Of a stretch of 59,724 nt of DNA, positions 51,668 to 59,596 are shown one piece after another. Position numbers and translations under genes: made by a program. The stretch is from Myxococcaceae bacterium (lineage in GTDB: Bacteria; Myxococcota; Myxococcia; Myxococcales; Myxococcaceae). The stretch spans positions 1 through 59,724 of the forward strand of contig JADGRA010000017.1 of the NCBI GenBank assembly GCA_017881265.1, read 5' to 3'. The notes below the pieces were generated by a model. That model did no database searches. It saw only the letters and a program-made list of their open reading frames with translations, and had not been told where the DNA came from. Position 1 is the stretch's first letter; every line of letters begins with the position of its first letter.

Positions 51668-51999
51668 ATGCGGCTCCACATCCTCAGCATATTTGCGGTG
51701 GCATCCGTCGCTGCGTGCGGCACTAGCAATGGTGGTGGGCCGAACGCCGTTTGCGATGGCGGAATCTCCACCGGCACCGCTCAGCCTCCGTGGGCGGACC
51801 AGCGGAGATTTGGCCCTTCCCGAGCGGCTCCCTCACCGTGACGCTCGCGCCGCTTTTCAGCACTGACGGAGGCGCCACCGTCAGCGTGACATTTGCGCCT
51901 TCCGAACTGAATACACCTCAGAGAGTGTGGCCGGACAATCTCGGCTCGGGCGGCTGCCAACAGCGCGGCGCCCGCTACTCTTCAGGCACGTTGGGCTGA
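51668..51999 (+). pseudogene. small lipoprotein gene, frameshifted
   Basis: ATG 51668 gives a signal peptide with a lipobox (LSIFAVASVAAC), then GTSNGGGPNAVCDGG and stops at 51841. A frame one step over takes up a beta-rich protein pattern, SVGGPAEIWPFPSGSLTVTL, then TDGGATVSVTFAPSEL and ends at 51999. Together they read as one secreted lipoprotein of about 110 residues, broken by one base near 51790. Function unknown. Confidence 0.5.
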
Positions 52000-52102
52000 G
52001 GTTGCTGCTTACTTCGAGCCGATTCTGCTCACGCCCTGCGAGGGCCGTGGGTCGGCCGTGACAAGCTGTTCAAGCCGCTTCGCCTGCTCAAACTGCCAAA
52101 AA

Positions 52103-52221
52103 GTTGCGGGGGCACGGTTTGCCCTAATGACTCCCTGCGCATCGTGGCGTCGACGGCGGACCTGTTTACGGGCAAAGGCCGACTCGCCTTGCGCGCGGTG
52201 GCCATGCGGCCGGCCGCTTAG
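52103..52221 (+). repeat. 119-bp repeat, copy B
   Basis: Matches 54373-54491 over 119 bp without gaps at 106 positions (89%). In one frame it encodes SCGGTVCPNDSLRIVASTAD and then GKGRLALRAVAMRPAA, ending in TAG. Could be the 3' end of a duplicated gene. It begins with GTTGCGGGGGC. Confidence 0.8.
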
Positions 52222-52586
52222 GCCCCGGCGCTGGGCGGCGGGTCCGATGGCAGATGGAGTTGTCCCCACGCTCGGAACCAGTAGAAGAGGGCAGTGTGCA
52301 GTCCCCAGACGAACTGCACGCTGCCCGGGTGGATGATGAGGTCCATGAACCTGGCGTCGTCGTAATTCCTCTGGAAATGGCAGACCCCGTGGCGGTAGCG
52401 CTTCAGCGTCTTCACCAGCGCGTCCGCCAAGAGCGGGTCAATCGTGGCGTCGCTGAACCCGACGTCCCGCCGGCCCTCGACCACCACGTAGAGCGCCGAG
52501 TACCAGAAGCAGGCCGCGATGAACATCGGGTGCGCCACTGCGTTCGCGCCCCAGGACGTCAGGTGGATCGAGCCCGTCTTGCTCAA
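52218..52586 (-). CDS. conserved hypothetical protein
   Basis: A 122-residue protein. The second half, ATIDPLLADALVKTLKRYRH with GVCHFQRNYDDARFMD and LHTALFYWFRAWG, looks like a short conserved family with the KRYRxGVCHFQ core that I have seen unnamed; no enzyme motif is clear. TTG 52586 overlaps the stop of the VOC gene by four bases (TTGA), so it is the second gene of a pair. Its 3' end runs into the copy-B repeat. Real but unnamed gene. Confidence 0.55.
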   Translation of the reverse strand: MSKTGSIHLTSWGANAVAHPMFIAACFWYSALYVVVEGRRDVGFSDATIDPLLADALVKTLKRYRHGVCHFQRNYDDARFMDLIIHPGSVQFVWGLHTALFYWFRAWGQLHLPSDPPPSAGA

Positions 52587-52987
52587 GCTTGTTTGTTTTT
52601 TTCATCCCATGTCTTCGGTTCCCACAGCTCAATCTTATTTTCCTCGGGGTCGAGGAGCCACGCGAACTTTCCGTTCTCGTGTGACTCGGGGCCTTTGATG
52701 ATTTCGATCCCCGCGCTCTTCAGCCGAGTCAGTAGCGCAGCCAGGTCATCGACTCGGTAGTTGATCATGAAGCGCGCACTGCTCGGATTGAACCATTTGC
52801 TGTCCTTCTCCGCGACGTGCCAGACGGTGAGGCCTTTGTCCTCGGCGATATCAGCCGGCCACTTCAGTACCGCGCCCCCCCAATCCTCGAGCGGGATTCC
52901 GAGGTGCCTCTGGTACCAAGCCGACAGCGCTTTGTGATCGTGGTTGGAGAGAAAGAAGACGCCCCCGATGCCGGTCACCCTTGCCAT
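52583..52987 (-). CDS. VOC-family protein
   Basis: A 134-residue VOC protein: MARVTGIGGVFFLSNHDHKA, then WYQRHLGIPLEDWGG, a FMINYRVDDLAALLTRLK segment and the C-terminal FAWLLDPEENKIELWEP. Glyoxalase-like metal ligand candidates are the histidine in SNHDHK and E in NKIELWE. ATG 52987 is the start; an upstream in-frame ATG adds only nine residues. It is followed by a small conserved gene with a four-base overlap. Isolated from any resistance gene, so a substrate is not known. Confidence 0.85.
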   Translation of the reverse strand: MARVTGIGGVFFLSNHDHKALSAWYQRHLGIPLEDWGGAVLKWPADIAEDKGLTVWHVAEKDSKWFNPSSARFMINYRVDDLAALLTRLKSAGIEIIKGPESHENGKFAWLLDPEENKIELWEPKTWDEKNKQA

Positions 52988-53218
52988 GAGCAGCTTGTAC
53001 CGCGCGGAGGGCACGACCGGAAGGGGGCCTTCACGGCGCTCAACGACTCGTGCCCCATGTGCGCTTCGCTGAATCCGCCTGCGGGGGAACGCCAGTCTCG
53101 GCGAACGTCGTCGAAGACAGGTTTCCCGAACTCACCCAGGTGCCAGCAGAGCCGGGCCACGATGCCGTCTCAGCCTCGCTCTTGTTAGGTCTGCCGCCCG
53201 CGCGAGACTGTACCGGGA

Positions 53219-53710
53219 ATGACGCTTGACGACCTCCTCCGAGAGCACGGGCCTGCCCTGTGGAGGGTGATTGCCGGTTACACCCAAGCCGGTGCGGAGC
53301 GGGACGATCTGACCCAGGACGTCCTCGTTGCCGTATGGCTGGCGCTGCCCCATTTTCGCCGCGAAAGCTCGGCGCGGTCGTTCGTCCTGCGCATCGCACA
53401 CAACCGCGGTCTCTCGCATGCCTGGCGCCGCGCGAGGCTTCCGTCGCCGGACGCTGAGTCGGTGGAGGTCGCGGACCCACGGCCTGGAGCGGACGAGCAC
53501 ATAGCGACGAGCGAGCGCGCTGAACAGTTTCTGCGCCACCTGCGGACGTTGCCCCTCGGCCAGCGCGAAGTTCTAGCCCTTGCACTCGAAGGCCTTCCTC
53601 ACACGGAGATCGCCGAGATTGTCGGCATCACTGCAGAGAACGTCGCTGTTCGTCTCAGCCGCGCCCGCGAGGCGATGCGCCGCTCGATCGAAAGGGAGGA
53701 AGCAGCATGA
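53219..53710 (+). CDS. ECF-type RNA polymerase sigma factor
   Basis: A 163-residue sigma factor. Region 2 is AERDDLTQDVLVAVWLALPH with the following FRRESSARSFVLRIAHNRGL (promoter -10 contact), and region 4 is LPLGQREVLALALEGLPHTE with IAEIVGITAENVAVRLSRAR (the -35 helix-turn-helix). The length is usual for the ECF group. Its stop overlaps the start of a membrane protein gene by four bases, so the partner is probably its anti-sigma factor or a regulated membrane protein. Confidence 0.93.
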   Translation: MTLDDLLREHGPALWRVIAGYTQAGAERDDLTQDVLVAVWLALPHFRRESSARSFVLRIAHNRGLSHAWRRARLPSPDAESVEVADPRPGADEHIATSERAEQFLRHLRTLPLGQREVLALALEGLPHTEIAEIVGITAENVAVRLSRAREAMRRSIEREEAA

Positions 53711-54279
53711 CCGATGTCGAATGGAAGTCCTGGCAATCCACCTGGGCCGGTGCCACGGGTCCACTGCCCGACGTCCGCGCCCGAGCACAGCGCGAGGTGC
53801 GGCTACATAGGCTGGCCAGCGTGGTCTTCTTCCTGCTCGTCGCGATCGCGGTTGCCGCCTCCAGCGTACCCTTCACCGATCGTTCGAGCGCCGTACGCTC
53901 GATTGGCTGGATCTTCATCGCCTTCATCGCCGCCATGTCGATCGGCTATTTCTTCATCCGGCGGGGCATCGACCTGACTCGGAACGGGAATCCGCGCGAC
54001 GCCCTTGGGTTCTTAGAGCGCCGCCTGCGCTTCGAACGCGCTACCGCTCACCTCGTGCGCTGGGCCTACGCTGGCCTCTGCGTTGCCTTCGTGTTCGTCT
54101 TCCCGCATGTCGTCGCTGGGCACTCGGCGCCCCGGCTGGAGATGGCCATCTCCTTCCCCCTTATGTTCGTTCTCTTCGTCGTGACCTTTTCCGCCCCCTG
54201 GTGGGTCGCGCGTAGAAACCGCCGCCACGAAGAGGAGATCGGCCACTGGCGCCAGTGGATGGACGAACAGCACCTCTGA
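53707..54279 (+). CDS. membrane protein, candidate anti-sigma partner
   Basis: A 190-residue protein with four hydrophobic helices: LASVVFFLLVAIAVAASSVP, SIGWIFIAFIAAMSIGYFF, WAYAGLCVAFVFVFPHVV and FPLMFVLFVVTFSAPWWV. The first 40 residues are charged and face the cytoplasm. Translation is coupled to the ECF sigma gene (ATGA), a typical anti-sigma arrangement, but the N-terminal segment does not show the zinc-binding HxxxCxxC motif of ZAS domains. So an anti-sigma role is inference from position only. A terminator hairpin follows about 55 bp downstream. Confidence 0.65.
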   Translation: MTDVEWKSWQSTWAGATGPLPDVRARAQREVRLHRLASVVFFLLVAIAVAASSVPFTDRSSAVRSIGWIFIAFIAAMSIGYFFIRRGIDLTRNGNPRDALGFLERRLRFERATAHLVRWAYAGLCVAFVFVFPHVVAGHSAPRLEMAISFPLMFVLFVVTFSAPWWVARRNRRHEEEIGHWRQWMDEQHL

Positions 54280-54332
54280 CGGGGAGCTTCGTCACCCGCA
54301 TCCGGGACGTCGGATTGCCGGTTCTGACCAAA

Positions 54333-54358
54333 GCCCCACCGGCAAATAACGGTGGGGC
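54333..54358 (+). terminator. terminator hairpin after the sigma/membrane gene pair
   Basis: GCCCCACCG (54333-54341), loop GCAAATAA, CGGTGGGGC (54350-54358) then TT. Perfect 9-bp stem, 54 bp past the stop. It is followed after a short spacer by a GTTGCGGGGGC copy. Confidence 0.75.
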
Positions 54359-54372
54359 TTCAGGTCGTCGGA

Positions 54373-54491
54373 GTTGCGGGGGCACGGTTTGCCCTACTGA
54401 CCCCCTTCGCATCGTGGCGTCGACGGCGGACCTGCCCACGGGCAAGGGCCGTCTCGCCCTGCGCGCGGTGGCGATGCAGACGGCCGCGTAG
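54373..54491 (+). repeat. 119-bp repeat, copy C
   Basis: Second copy of the repeat at 52103-52221, 106 of 119 positions identical and no gaps. In frame it encodes SCGGTVCPTDPLRIVASTAD and GKGRLALRAVAMQTAA, ending in TAG. Copies share their frame and stop, and several differences are silent, so the ancestor was probably coding. Confidence 0.8.
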
Positions 54492-54641
54492 GACTGCCTC
54501 CGACAAAACGGCCCAAGCTGCCCGGTCCAGTGGCATTCGAGAACACCGTAATGCAGCGGCGTCGGCAAGCTACGGCGTCTTTTCCAACAAGCACAGTTCG
54601 AACCGCGCTAAGAGTTTTCTGACTCTCCAGGAGGACCATTC

Positions 54642-55031
54642 ATGGCAACAAGTTTAGAGACCATCCGCGCCGTCTATGCAGCGTTCGCCCGCGGGGATAT
54701 TCCCGCGGTCCTTGGAGCGCTCGATGCAAGCGTGAAGTGGACGGAGGCGGAGGGCTTCCCTTACGGGGGGACCTATTCTGGGCCCGAGGCGGTTCTGCAG
54801 AACGTCTTCATGAAACTCGGGACGGAGTGGGAAGGCTTCTCCGCTGTTCCCCACGATTTCGTCGTCGACGGTGACACGGTCGTTGCGCTCGGGACGTATG
54901 GCGGCAAATTCAAGGCGACTGGCAAACGAATCTCGGTTCCGTTCGCGCACGTCTGGAAGCTTCAAAACGGCAAGGTGCGAACGTTCTGGCAGCACACCGA
55001 CACCGCCTTGGTCCAAAAGGCGTTGCGATAG
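54642..55031 (+). CDS. NTF2-like (SnoaL-type) protein
   Basis: A 129-residue cone-shaped fold of the nuclear-transport-factor-2/SnoaL type: ETIRAVYAAFARGDIPAVLG, VKWTEAEGFPYGGTYSGPEA, VVDGDTVVALGTYGGKFK, then VPFAHVWKLQNGKVRTFWQH. Such small proteins act as cyclases, isomerases or binding proteins in polyketide or steroid-like metabolism, or as stress proteins; the pocket residues do not identify which. ATG 54642 follows a clear AGGAGG site. The stop is followed 67 bp later by a hairpin shared with the opposite gene. Confidence 0.9.
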   Translation: MATSLETIRAVYAAFARGDIPAVLGALDASVKWTEAEGFPYGGTYSGPEAVLQNVFMKLGTEWEGFSAVPHDFVVDGDTVVALGTYGGKFKATGKRISVPFAHVWKLQNGKVRTFWQHTDTALVQKALR

Positions 55032-55098
55032 CTCCGGAGTTCTGCCTCGTAGGGCACGTCAAACTGACGGGCCATACGCCGGTGCCTGCTAGAAACGA

Positions 55099-55120
55099 GC
55101 CGCGCCCCGCTAGGCGCGGC
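55099..55120. terminator. bidirectional hairpin between convergent genes
   Basis: GCCGCGCC (55099-55106), loop CCGCTA, GGCGCGGC (55113-55120). Perfect 8-bp stem that contains the stop codon of the minus-strand gene and lies 68 bp past the NTF2-like gene. Confidence 0.65.
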
Positions 55121-55712
55121 GCCAGTGGCCGGGCACCCATTTCCACCCGTGGTGAGTGGTCTGCCATTGGCCGGGCGCCCAGGCGTAGCCCGACCGGGGG
55201 GCTGACCAGGTGCCCACTACCCAGACGTAGCGGTGGCCGCTCCAATGCCAGTACCCCGGAATCCAGACTACCCCGGCGTAGGGTGGCGGCGGCTGTCTCT
55301 CAGGCAACGCTGCCGGCGGAGCTTCGCCGACAGTGACGCTGTAGGCTGGCGGAGGCATGTAGACGGTGGGGGCGGTGGACGGGGCGGGCGTCCAGTGGCC
55401 TTCACGGAAGTACCAGGCACCCTCCCTCTGGACCCAGCGCGCCGGCACCCACGCGTAGCCCGGGCCGGGAGGGCGCGCCCAGTGGCCCGAAATCCAGACG
55501 TAGGAGCCTTCCTGCCAACGCCAGTGGCCCGAAATCCAGACGTGCCCGTGCTTCGGCTGAGGAGGGCGAGTCTCGACGCGCTCGGGCGGGGGCGGAGCGT
55601 GCACTTGGATGGAAACTTCGGGGGGCTCGCCCACCCAGGTGGCGGACGCCGTGGCTTGCGCCAGAGCGCCACACGCGAGCAGCGAGCAGGCGACCGTGAG
55701 GACACGCAACAT
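55110..55712 (-). CDS. YXWGXW-type repeat protein, exported
   Basis: A 200-residue protein. A signal peptide (LTVACSLLACGALAQA) is followed by six or so repeats with the WxxGxW pattern (HVWISGHWRWQEGSY, YVWISGHWARPPGP, YAWVPARWVQREGAW, GVVWIPGYWHWSGHRY, YVWVVGTWSAPRSG, YAWAPGQWQTTHHGWKWVPG). This is the YXWGXW repeat family, probably surface or envelope proteins in myxobacteria, function unclear. Proline-rich linkers separate repeats. Monocistronic, convergent with the NTF2-like gene. Repeat counting is by eye. Confidence 0.88.
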   Translation of the reverse strand: MLRVLTVACSLLACGALAQATASATWVGEPPEVSIQVHAPPPPERVETRPPQPKHGHVWISGHWRWQEGSYVWISGHWARPPGPGYAWVPARWVQREGAWYFREGHWTPAPSTAPTVYMPPPAYSVTVGEAPPAALPERQPPPPYAGVVWIPGYWHWSGHRYVWVVGTWSAPRSGYAWAPGQWQTTHHGWKWVPGHWRRA

Positions 55713-55811
55713 GGGAAGGCTCCTTTGGACTCGGCGTCGTCGTGGATTCGTCGTCCTCAGCCGCTGGGCCCCGGCACTCGCATCCCGAGGCCGTGCAGCG
55801 GCCTGCCCCGT

Positions 55812-56060
55812 CTAACGTACGCCGAGCGTCTCAGCGACCGACGAGGCCCCGTACAGCGCGTGGAGGCCGAAGCGGACGACTGGGACAGCGTGGCGGCTTC
55901 CGTCGGCCGCGGCCACCTCATCGTCCGTGACTGCAAGGCCCCTACAGCCGCAGCCGGCTGCCGTGCAGGGGCCAACCCCGTCCAATTCGTGCAGGCCCGC
56001 CGGGTGTCCACAGTCGCACGGCTTAGCCTTCTTCTTGTCCTCGACAACTTCGGCTTCCAT
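55812..56060 (-). CDS. small Cys/His-rich protein, zinc-binding type
   Basis: An 82-residue protein with CDCGHPAGLHELDG and CTAAGCGCRGL, a spacing of C-x-C-x2-H-x4-H followed by C-x4-C-x-C. This resembles small metal-binding proteins met in myxobacteria and phages (CGHPxxxH, CxxxGCxC type). The C-terminus is amphipathic (VPVVRFGLHALYGASS). ATG 56060 is the start; the ORF upstream is unrelated. It lies alone between the YXWGXW gene and an 870-bp gap. Binding of zinc or an Fe-S cluster is inference. Confidence 0.6.
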   Translation of the reverse strand: MEAEVVEDKKKAKPCDCGHPAGLHELDGVGPCTAAGCGCRGLAVTDDEVAAADGSRHAVPVVRFGLHALYGASSVAETLGVR

Positions 56061-56931
56061 ACGGAACAAGGTAGGGCGTAATGGGGTTGGCGGGTAGTGG
56101 CCCAGCGCTCCCATCGGCAGCAGCCGCCGCATCCGGACGCTCTCTACCCGCAGCTCGTGTCGCTCCACTGCCGGCCGCCGAACGCGCGGAGCTGCTCGAG
56201 GTGCTAGGCGACGTTGTGGATGAATGTTGGGTCTGGCTGTGGACGGGCTGAAGGCACGCCTCACCCGGGCTAGCCAGGCGGTCCCACCAGCCGCACCGCC
56301 CGGTGTGGCCGTCGGGGGCCGGCTCCAGATGCGCACCTCGCAGCAACACGACGTGGGAGGGACGCCGGGCTTCGGCGGGGGCCTCGAGAAAGGCGCTCGG
56401 GTCGATCGTCGCGCCGCCGCGCCCCTATGAAAATCACACAACAGCTGGCCGGACCGCTGCTCAAGTGACCCGCTCCTGTGCTTGGCCGACGCGCAACGCC
56501 ACATTGCCGCCTCCGGAGCCGAAGGCCACTGGTTCGAGCCAGTATCGCGCGTTGCAAAGAGCTGCCGAAGGGGTTGAGCTTTCCGGTCCGCTGTGGAGTC
56601 GAAAGACCTTCGCCGTCCGGGTTCGAAGCCTATCTGTCTTAATTTGGATTCAGGGCACCACCACTTGGCGCGCCGAACCGCAGGACCCGCCGAATGCTCC
56701 TGAGGAGGCGCGCCACGAGCGGAGGACGGCAGCCAGAACTCGAGCGCGGTTTCGCGATAAGAGCAAGCGCCGTGACGGGCGGCCTCCCGAAAGTCGGCGC
56801 GTAACCGTGCGTTATTGCGAGAAGATCGCGAGGTCAAAAAGAAAAATACCGCGTTATGTCGAGAGCTGCTCGTCTGCTCCGACCTCTGGGTGACGCCGGG
56901 ACAGGCCCGGCCAGAACAGCGGAGACCGACC
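56061..56931. other. gene-poor region with possible gene remnants
   Basis: No intact gene is recognised. One plus frame from about 56144 reads APLPAAERAELLEVLGDVVDE, which resembles a putative addiction-module (antitoxin) N-terminus but stops after a few more residues. The rest shows mixed composition, somewhat lower in G+C than average from about 56600 to 56860. It may contain the promoter of the VOC gene at 56932. Low confidence in any remnant. Confidence 0.4.
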
Positions 56932-57405
56932 ATGACCACCTCGATCACGACCTTCCTCACGTACGACACTCAAGCCGAAGAGGCCGCGAAGCTCTACACC
57001 TCGCTCTTCGGCGGAACGATCAAGGAGACGATGCGCTACCCGGCCGGCGGGCCGCGAGCGGACGGCGCCATCCTCTCGTTGACATTCGAGCTCTTGGGGC
57101 AGACGTACATCGCGCTGAACGGCGGCCCCAGTTTCACTTTCGCGCAGGGCTTCTCGCTCATGGTGCAGGTTGACACGCAAGCGGAGATCGATCGGCTCTG
57201 GAACAAGCTGACGGAGAACGGCGGCAAGGAAGTGCAGTGCGGGTGGCTCGTCGACAAGTTCGGCGTGTCCTGGCAGATCGTCCCGAAGCAGCTCAGCGGA
57301 ATGCTCTCGGACAAAGACATTGCGAAGTCGGGGCGCGCGATGAAGGCGATGATGGGAATGCGGAAGCTGGATCTTGCAAGGCTACAGTCCGCATTCGACG
57401 GCTGA
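56932..57405 (+). CDS. VOC/PhnB-like protein
   Basis: A 157-residue protein of the PhnB/3-demethylubiquinone-methyltransferase-like VOC group. It starts MTTSITTFLTYDTQAEEAAK and has LYTSLFGGTIKETMRYPAGG, a DTQAEIDRLWNKLTENGGK segment, and a GVSWQIVPKQL core, all typical. PhnB-type proteins do not methylate and their role is unknown. ATG 56932 is used because the fold begins there. It stands 24 bp before a DGPF-type gene and an ECF sigma factor gene, and could be co-transcribed with them. Confidence 0.9.
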   Translation: MTTSITTFLTYDTQAEEAAKLYTSLFGGTIKETMRYPAGGPRADGAILSLTFELLGQTYIALNGGPSFTFAQGFSLMVQVDTQAEIDRLWNKLTENGGKEVQCGWLVDKFGVSWQIVPKQLSGMLSDKDIAKSGRAMKAMMGMRKLDLARLQSAFDG

Positions 57406-57429
57406 GGACGTGACGAAGGAGACCCGACG

Positions 57430-57824
57430 ATGAAGTTCATGCTGATGATGCACGCGCCGCGCGGCAACGGCGACTATCAGACCAACCAGTGGAAGCCCGA
57501 GGAGTTCCGGGCCAACATCCAGTTCATGATAAACCTCAACAAGGGCCTGGTGAAGCCGGCGAGCTCCTCGGCGCGGAAGGCCTCGCGCCTCCCGGCCAGG
57601 CACGCATCGTCCGCTCGAACGGAGGCGCTCCCGAGGTGACGGACGGCCCCTTCGCCGAGTCCAAGGAGTTCCTCGTGGGCTTTTGGATCGTCGACGTGGA
57701 GAACGCGGAGCGCGCGTATGCCATCGCAGGTAAGGCGTCGACCGCACCCGGCCCGGGTGGGAAGCCTCTCGGCATCAAGATCGAGGTGCGTCAGGTGATG
57801 AGCGGACCGCCCGAATCACCGTAG
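57430..57824 (+). pseudogene. DGPF/YCII-family protein, frameshifted
   Basis: ATG 57430 opens the typical start KFMLMMHAPRG and PEEFRANIQFMINLNKGLV. After GTG at 57550-57552 the frame breaks. From about 57553 a second frame continues GEAGELLGAEGLAPPGQARI, VTDGPFAESKEFLVGFWIV (the DGPF motif) and NAERAYAIAG and ends at 57824. One missing G (GTG-GAA) would restore a 130-residue protein. DGPF proteins usually sit next to ECF sigma factors of the ECF42 type, as here. Either a mutation or a sequence error; the other genes in this set are intact. Confidence 0.85.
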
Positions 57825-57839
57825 AACCTTTGCCCCGCG

Positions 57840-59087
57840 ATGAAAACGACTGGCGAGCACCTGCTCCGCGAGCTTGCGCCGCAGGTGCTCGTCGCCATCG
57901 TCCTTCGCTACGGCGACTTCGATGCCGCGGAAGCCGCCGTGCAAGAAGCCCTCACCGCGGCTGCGTTCCAGTGGCCTCGCACCGGCGTGCCCGAAAACCC
58001 TCGCGCGTGGCTCATTCAGGTTGCCGCTCGGAAGCTCACCGATCGGATCCGGTCCGAGTCTGCGCGCCGCCGGCGCGAAACGAAGATCGTCCTCGAGACG
58101 CCGCCGGGAGAGAAAGTGGTACCGCCGCCCGACGAAGCACCCGTGGAAGAGGACGACACGCTCGCCCTTCTCTTCATGTGTTGCCATCCGGCGCTCACGC
58201 GGCCGTCCGCGATCGCCCTGACGTTGCGCGCGGTGGGGGGTCTCACCACGATGGAGATCGCGAGCGCGTTCCTCGTGCCCGAGGCGACGATGGCGCAGCG
58301 AATCAGCCGCGCCAAGCAGAGCATCAAGAGCTCGGGCGTCGGCTTCGCGTTGCCGCTGCCGGAAGCGCGAAGCGCGAGCCTCGGCGCCGTCCTCCACGTC
58401 CTCTACCTCATCTTCAACGAGGGCTACGCCACGAGCTCGGGGAGAGCGCACCAGCGTGTGGACCTCGCGAGTGAAGCGATCCGCCTCGCCCGCGCGGCGC
58501 ATGAGCTCGTCCCGGACAGCGGCGAGGTGAGCGGCCTCCTCGCACTCATGCTCCTCACCGACGCGCGGCGCGCCGCGCGGTCGGGACCGGATGGCGAGAT
58601 CGTCCAGCTCGACGAGCAGGATCGGTCGCTCTGGAGCAAGGAGGCGATCGCCGAAGGCGTGCAGCTAGTCACCGACGCGATGACGCGTGGCCCGGCGGGC
58701 TCGTATCTGCTGCAGGCCGCCATCGCGGCCGTGCATGACGAAGCGGCGCCCGCCGAAAACACGGACTGGCCGCAGATCGTCGCGCTCTACGACGTGCTGA
58801 TGCATATGTCCGACAACCCGATGGTCGCGTTGAACCACGCCGTCGCCGTCGCGATGATGCGAGGGCCGGCCGAAGGCCTCGCCCTCCTCAAGAAGCTCGA
58901 TCGCGATCCGCGGATCAAGGATCACTACCGCCTCGATGCGGTGCGCGGCCACCTCCTCGAGCGCTCGGGAGAGATCGAGGCCGCCCTGACCTACTACGAA
59001 GCGGCGGCCGAGAAGACTGCGAGCATCCCGGAGCGCGATTACCTGCTCCTTCAGATCAGGCGTCTGCGATTCCTGCATGCGCACTGA
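57840..59087 (+). CDS. ECF42-type RNA polymerase sigma factor with C-terminal extension
   Basis: A 415-residue ECF sigma factor. Regions 2 and 4 are in the N-terminal 175 residues (RYGDFDAAEAAVQEAL, GLTTMEIASAFLVPEATMAQ with RISRAKQSIKSSG), and a long C-terminal helical extension follows (HVLYLIFNEGYATSSGRAHQ, ARAAHELVPDSGEVSGLLAL, VALNHAVAVAMMRGPAEGL). This architecture, next to a DGPF-family gene, is that of ECF42. The extension controls activity instead of an anti-sigma factor. ATG 57840 is 16 bp after the DGPF stop. A strong hairpin lies about 170 bp downstream. Confidence 0.92.
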   Translation: MKTTGEHLLRELAPQVLVAIVLRYGDFDAAEAAVQEALTAAAFQWPRTGVPENPRAWLIQVAARKLTDRIRSESARRRRETKIVLETPPGEKVVPPPDEAPVEEDDTLALLFMCCHPALTRPSAIALTLRAVGGLTTMEIASAFLVPEATMAQRISRAKQSIKSSGVGFALPLPEARSASLGAVLHVLYLIFNEGYATSSGRAHQRVDLASEAIRLARAAHELVPDSGEVSGLLALMLLTDARRAARSGPDGEIVQLDEQDRSLWSKEAIAEGVQLVTDAMTRGPAGSYLLQAAIAAVHDEAAPAENTDWPQIVALYDVLMHMSDNPMVALNHAVAVAMMRGPAEGLALLKKLDRDPRIKDHYRLDAVRGHLLERSGEIEAALTYYEAAAEKTASIPERDYLLLQIRRLRFLHAH

Positions 59088-59257
59088 GCGGACAACCGCG
59101 GCGGCACGCTCCAGTGCGGGCCCTGTCCACACGCCCGAGCTTCGCCAGAAGGTCCTGGAACGGAAGGATGAGCGGGACCAAGGTACTTTCGAGCGTGGCG
59201 TGGCGTGCCGCCCAGTGAAATGACGGACGACTTGTCAGCGTCCACTCCAGAAATACC

Positions 59258-59290
59258 GAAGCCCCGCTACGTAACGTCTAGCGGGGCTTC
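59258..59290 (+). terminator. strong terminator hairpin after the ECF42 gene
   Basis: GAAGCCCCGCTA (59258-59269), loop CGTAACGTC, TAGCGGGGCTTC (59279-59290). Perfect 12-bp stem. It is followed after a short spacer by copy D of GTTGCGGGGGC at 59301. Confidence 0.8.
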
Positions 59291-59300
59291 GGCTTTCAGA

Positions 59301-59559
59301 GTTGCGGGGGCGTGCTACCGGATTATTCAGAGACCGGGTGGATGCCAATGGAATTCGTGACCGGGCGATCTGCTGGCTGACAGCACCTATCCGTCGGAGT
59401 GCCACCCTCGGCGTCCACCTTGGCAAAGGGACTGAGGGCGTAACAGGCCGTAACGGGCAGTTCCAAGTCGGCAGAATCACAGACCGAGGCGCAACCTGGA
59501 CGTCCAGCCCGTTACGCCGAGGTGGTGGGAAAAGTGGTGGAAAAACGAAGAGGCACTAA
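59301..59559 (+). other. region with tRNA-like copy D and a possible integrase remnant
   Basis: Copy D of GTTGCGGGGGC is at 59301-59311. The plus frame from 59302 to 59559 ends RRGGGKSGGKTKRH and stop, a C-terminal composition I have seen in phage-type integrases, but no catalytic residues are visible. An inverted pair GCCGTAACGGGC (about 59448) and GCCCGTTACGCC (about 59508), one mismatch, lies inside. Nothing is certain here. Confidence 0.3.
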
Positions 59560-59596
59560 AACAAACCCACGGCCTTTGGCCTGACGAGCGTCGCGG

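Noticed and set aside
55812-56969. Long minus ORF of 385 codons.
   Set aside because: Most of it overlies the gene-poor region and the PhnB gene start and has no protein-like pattern; only the last 82 codons look real.
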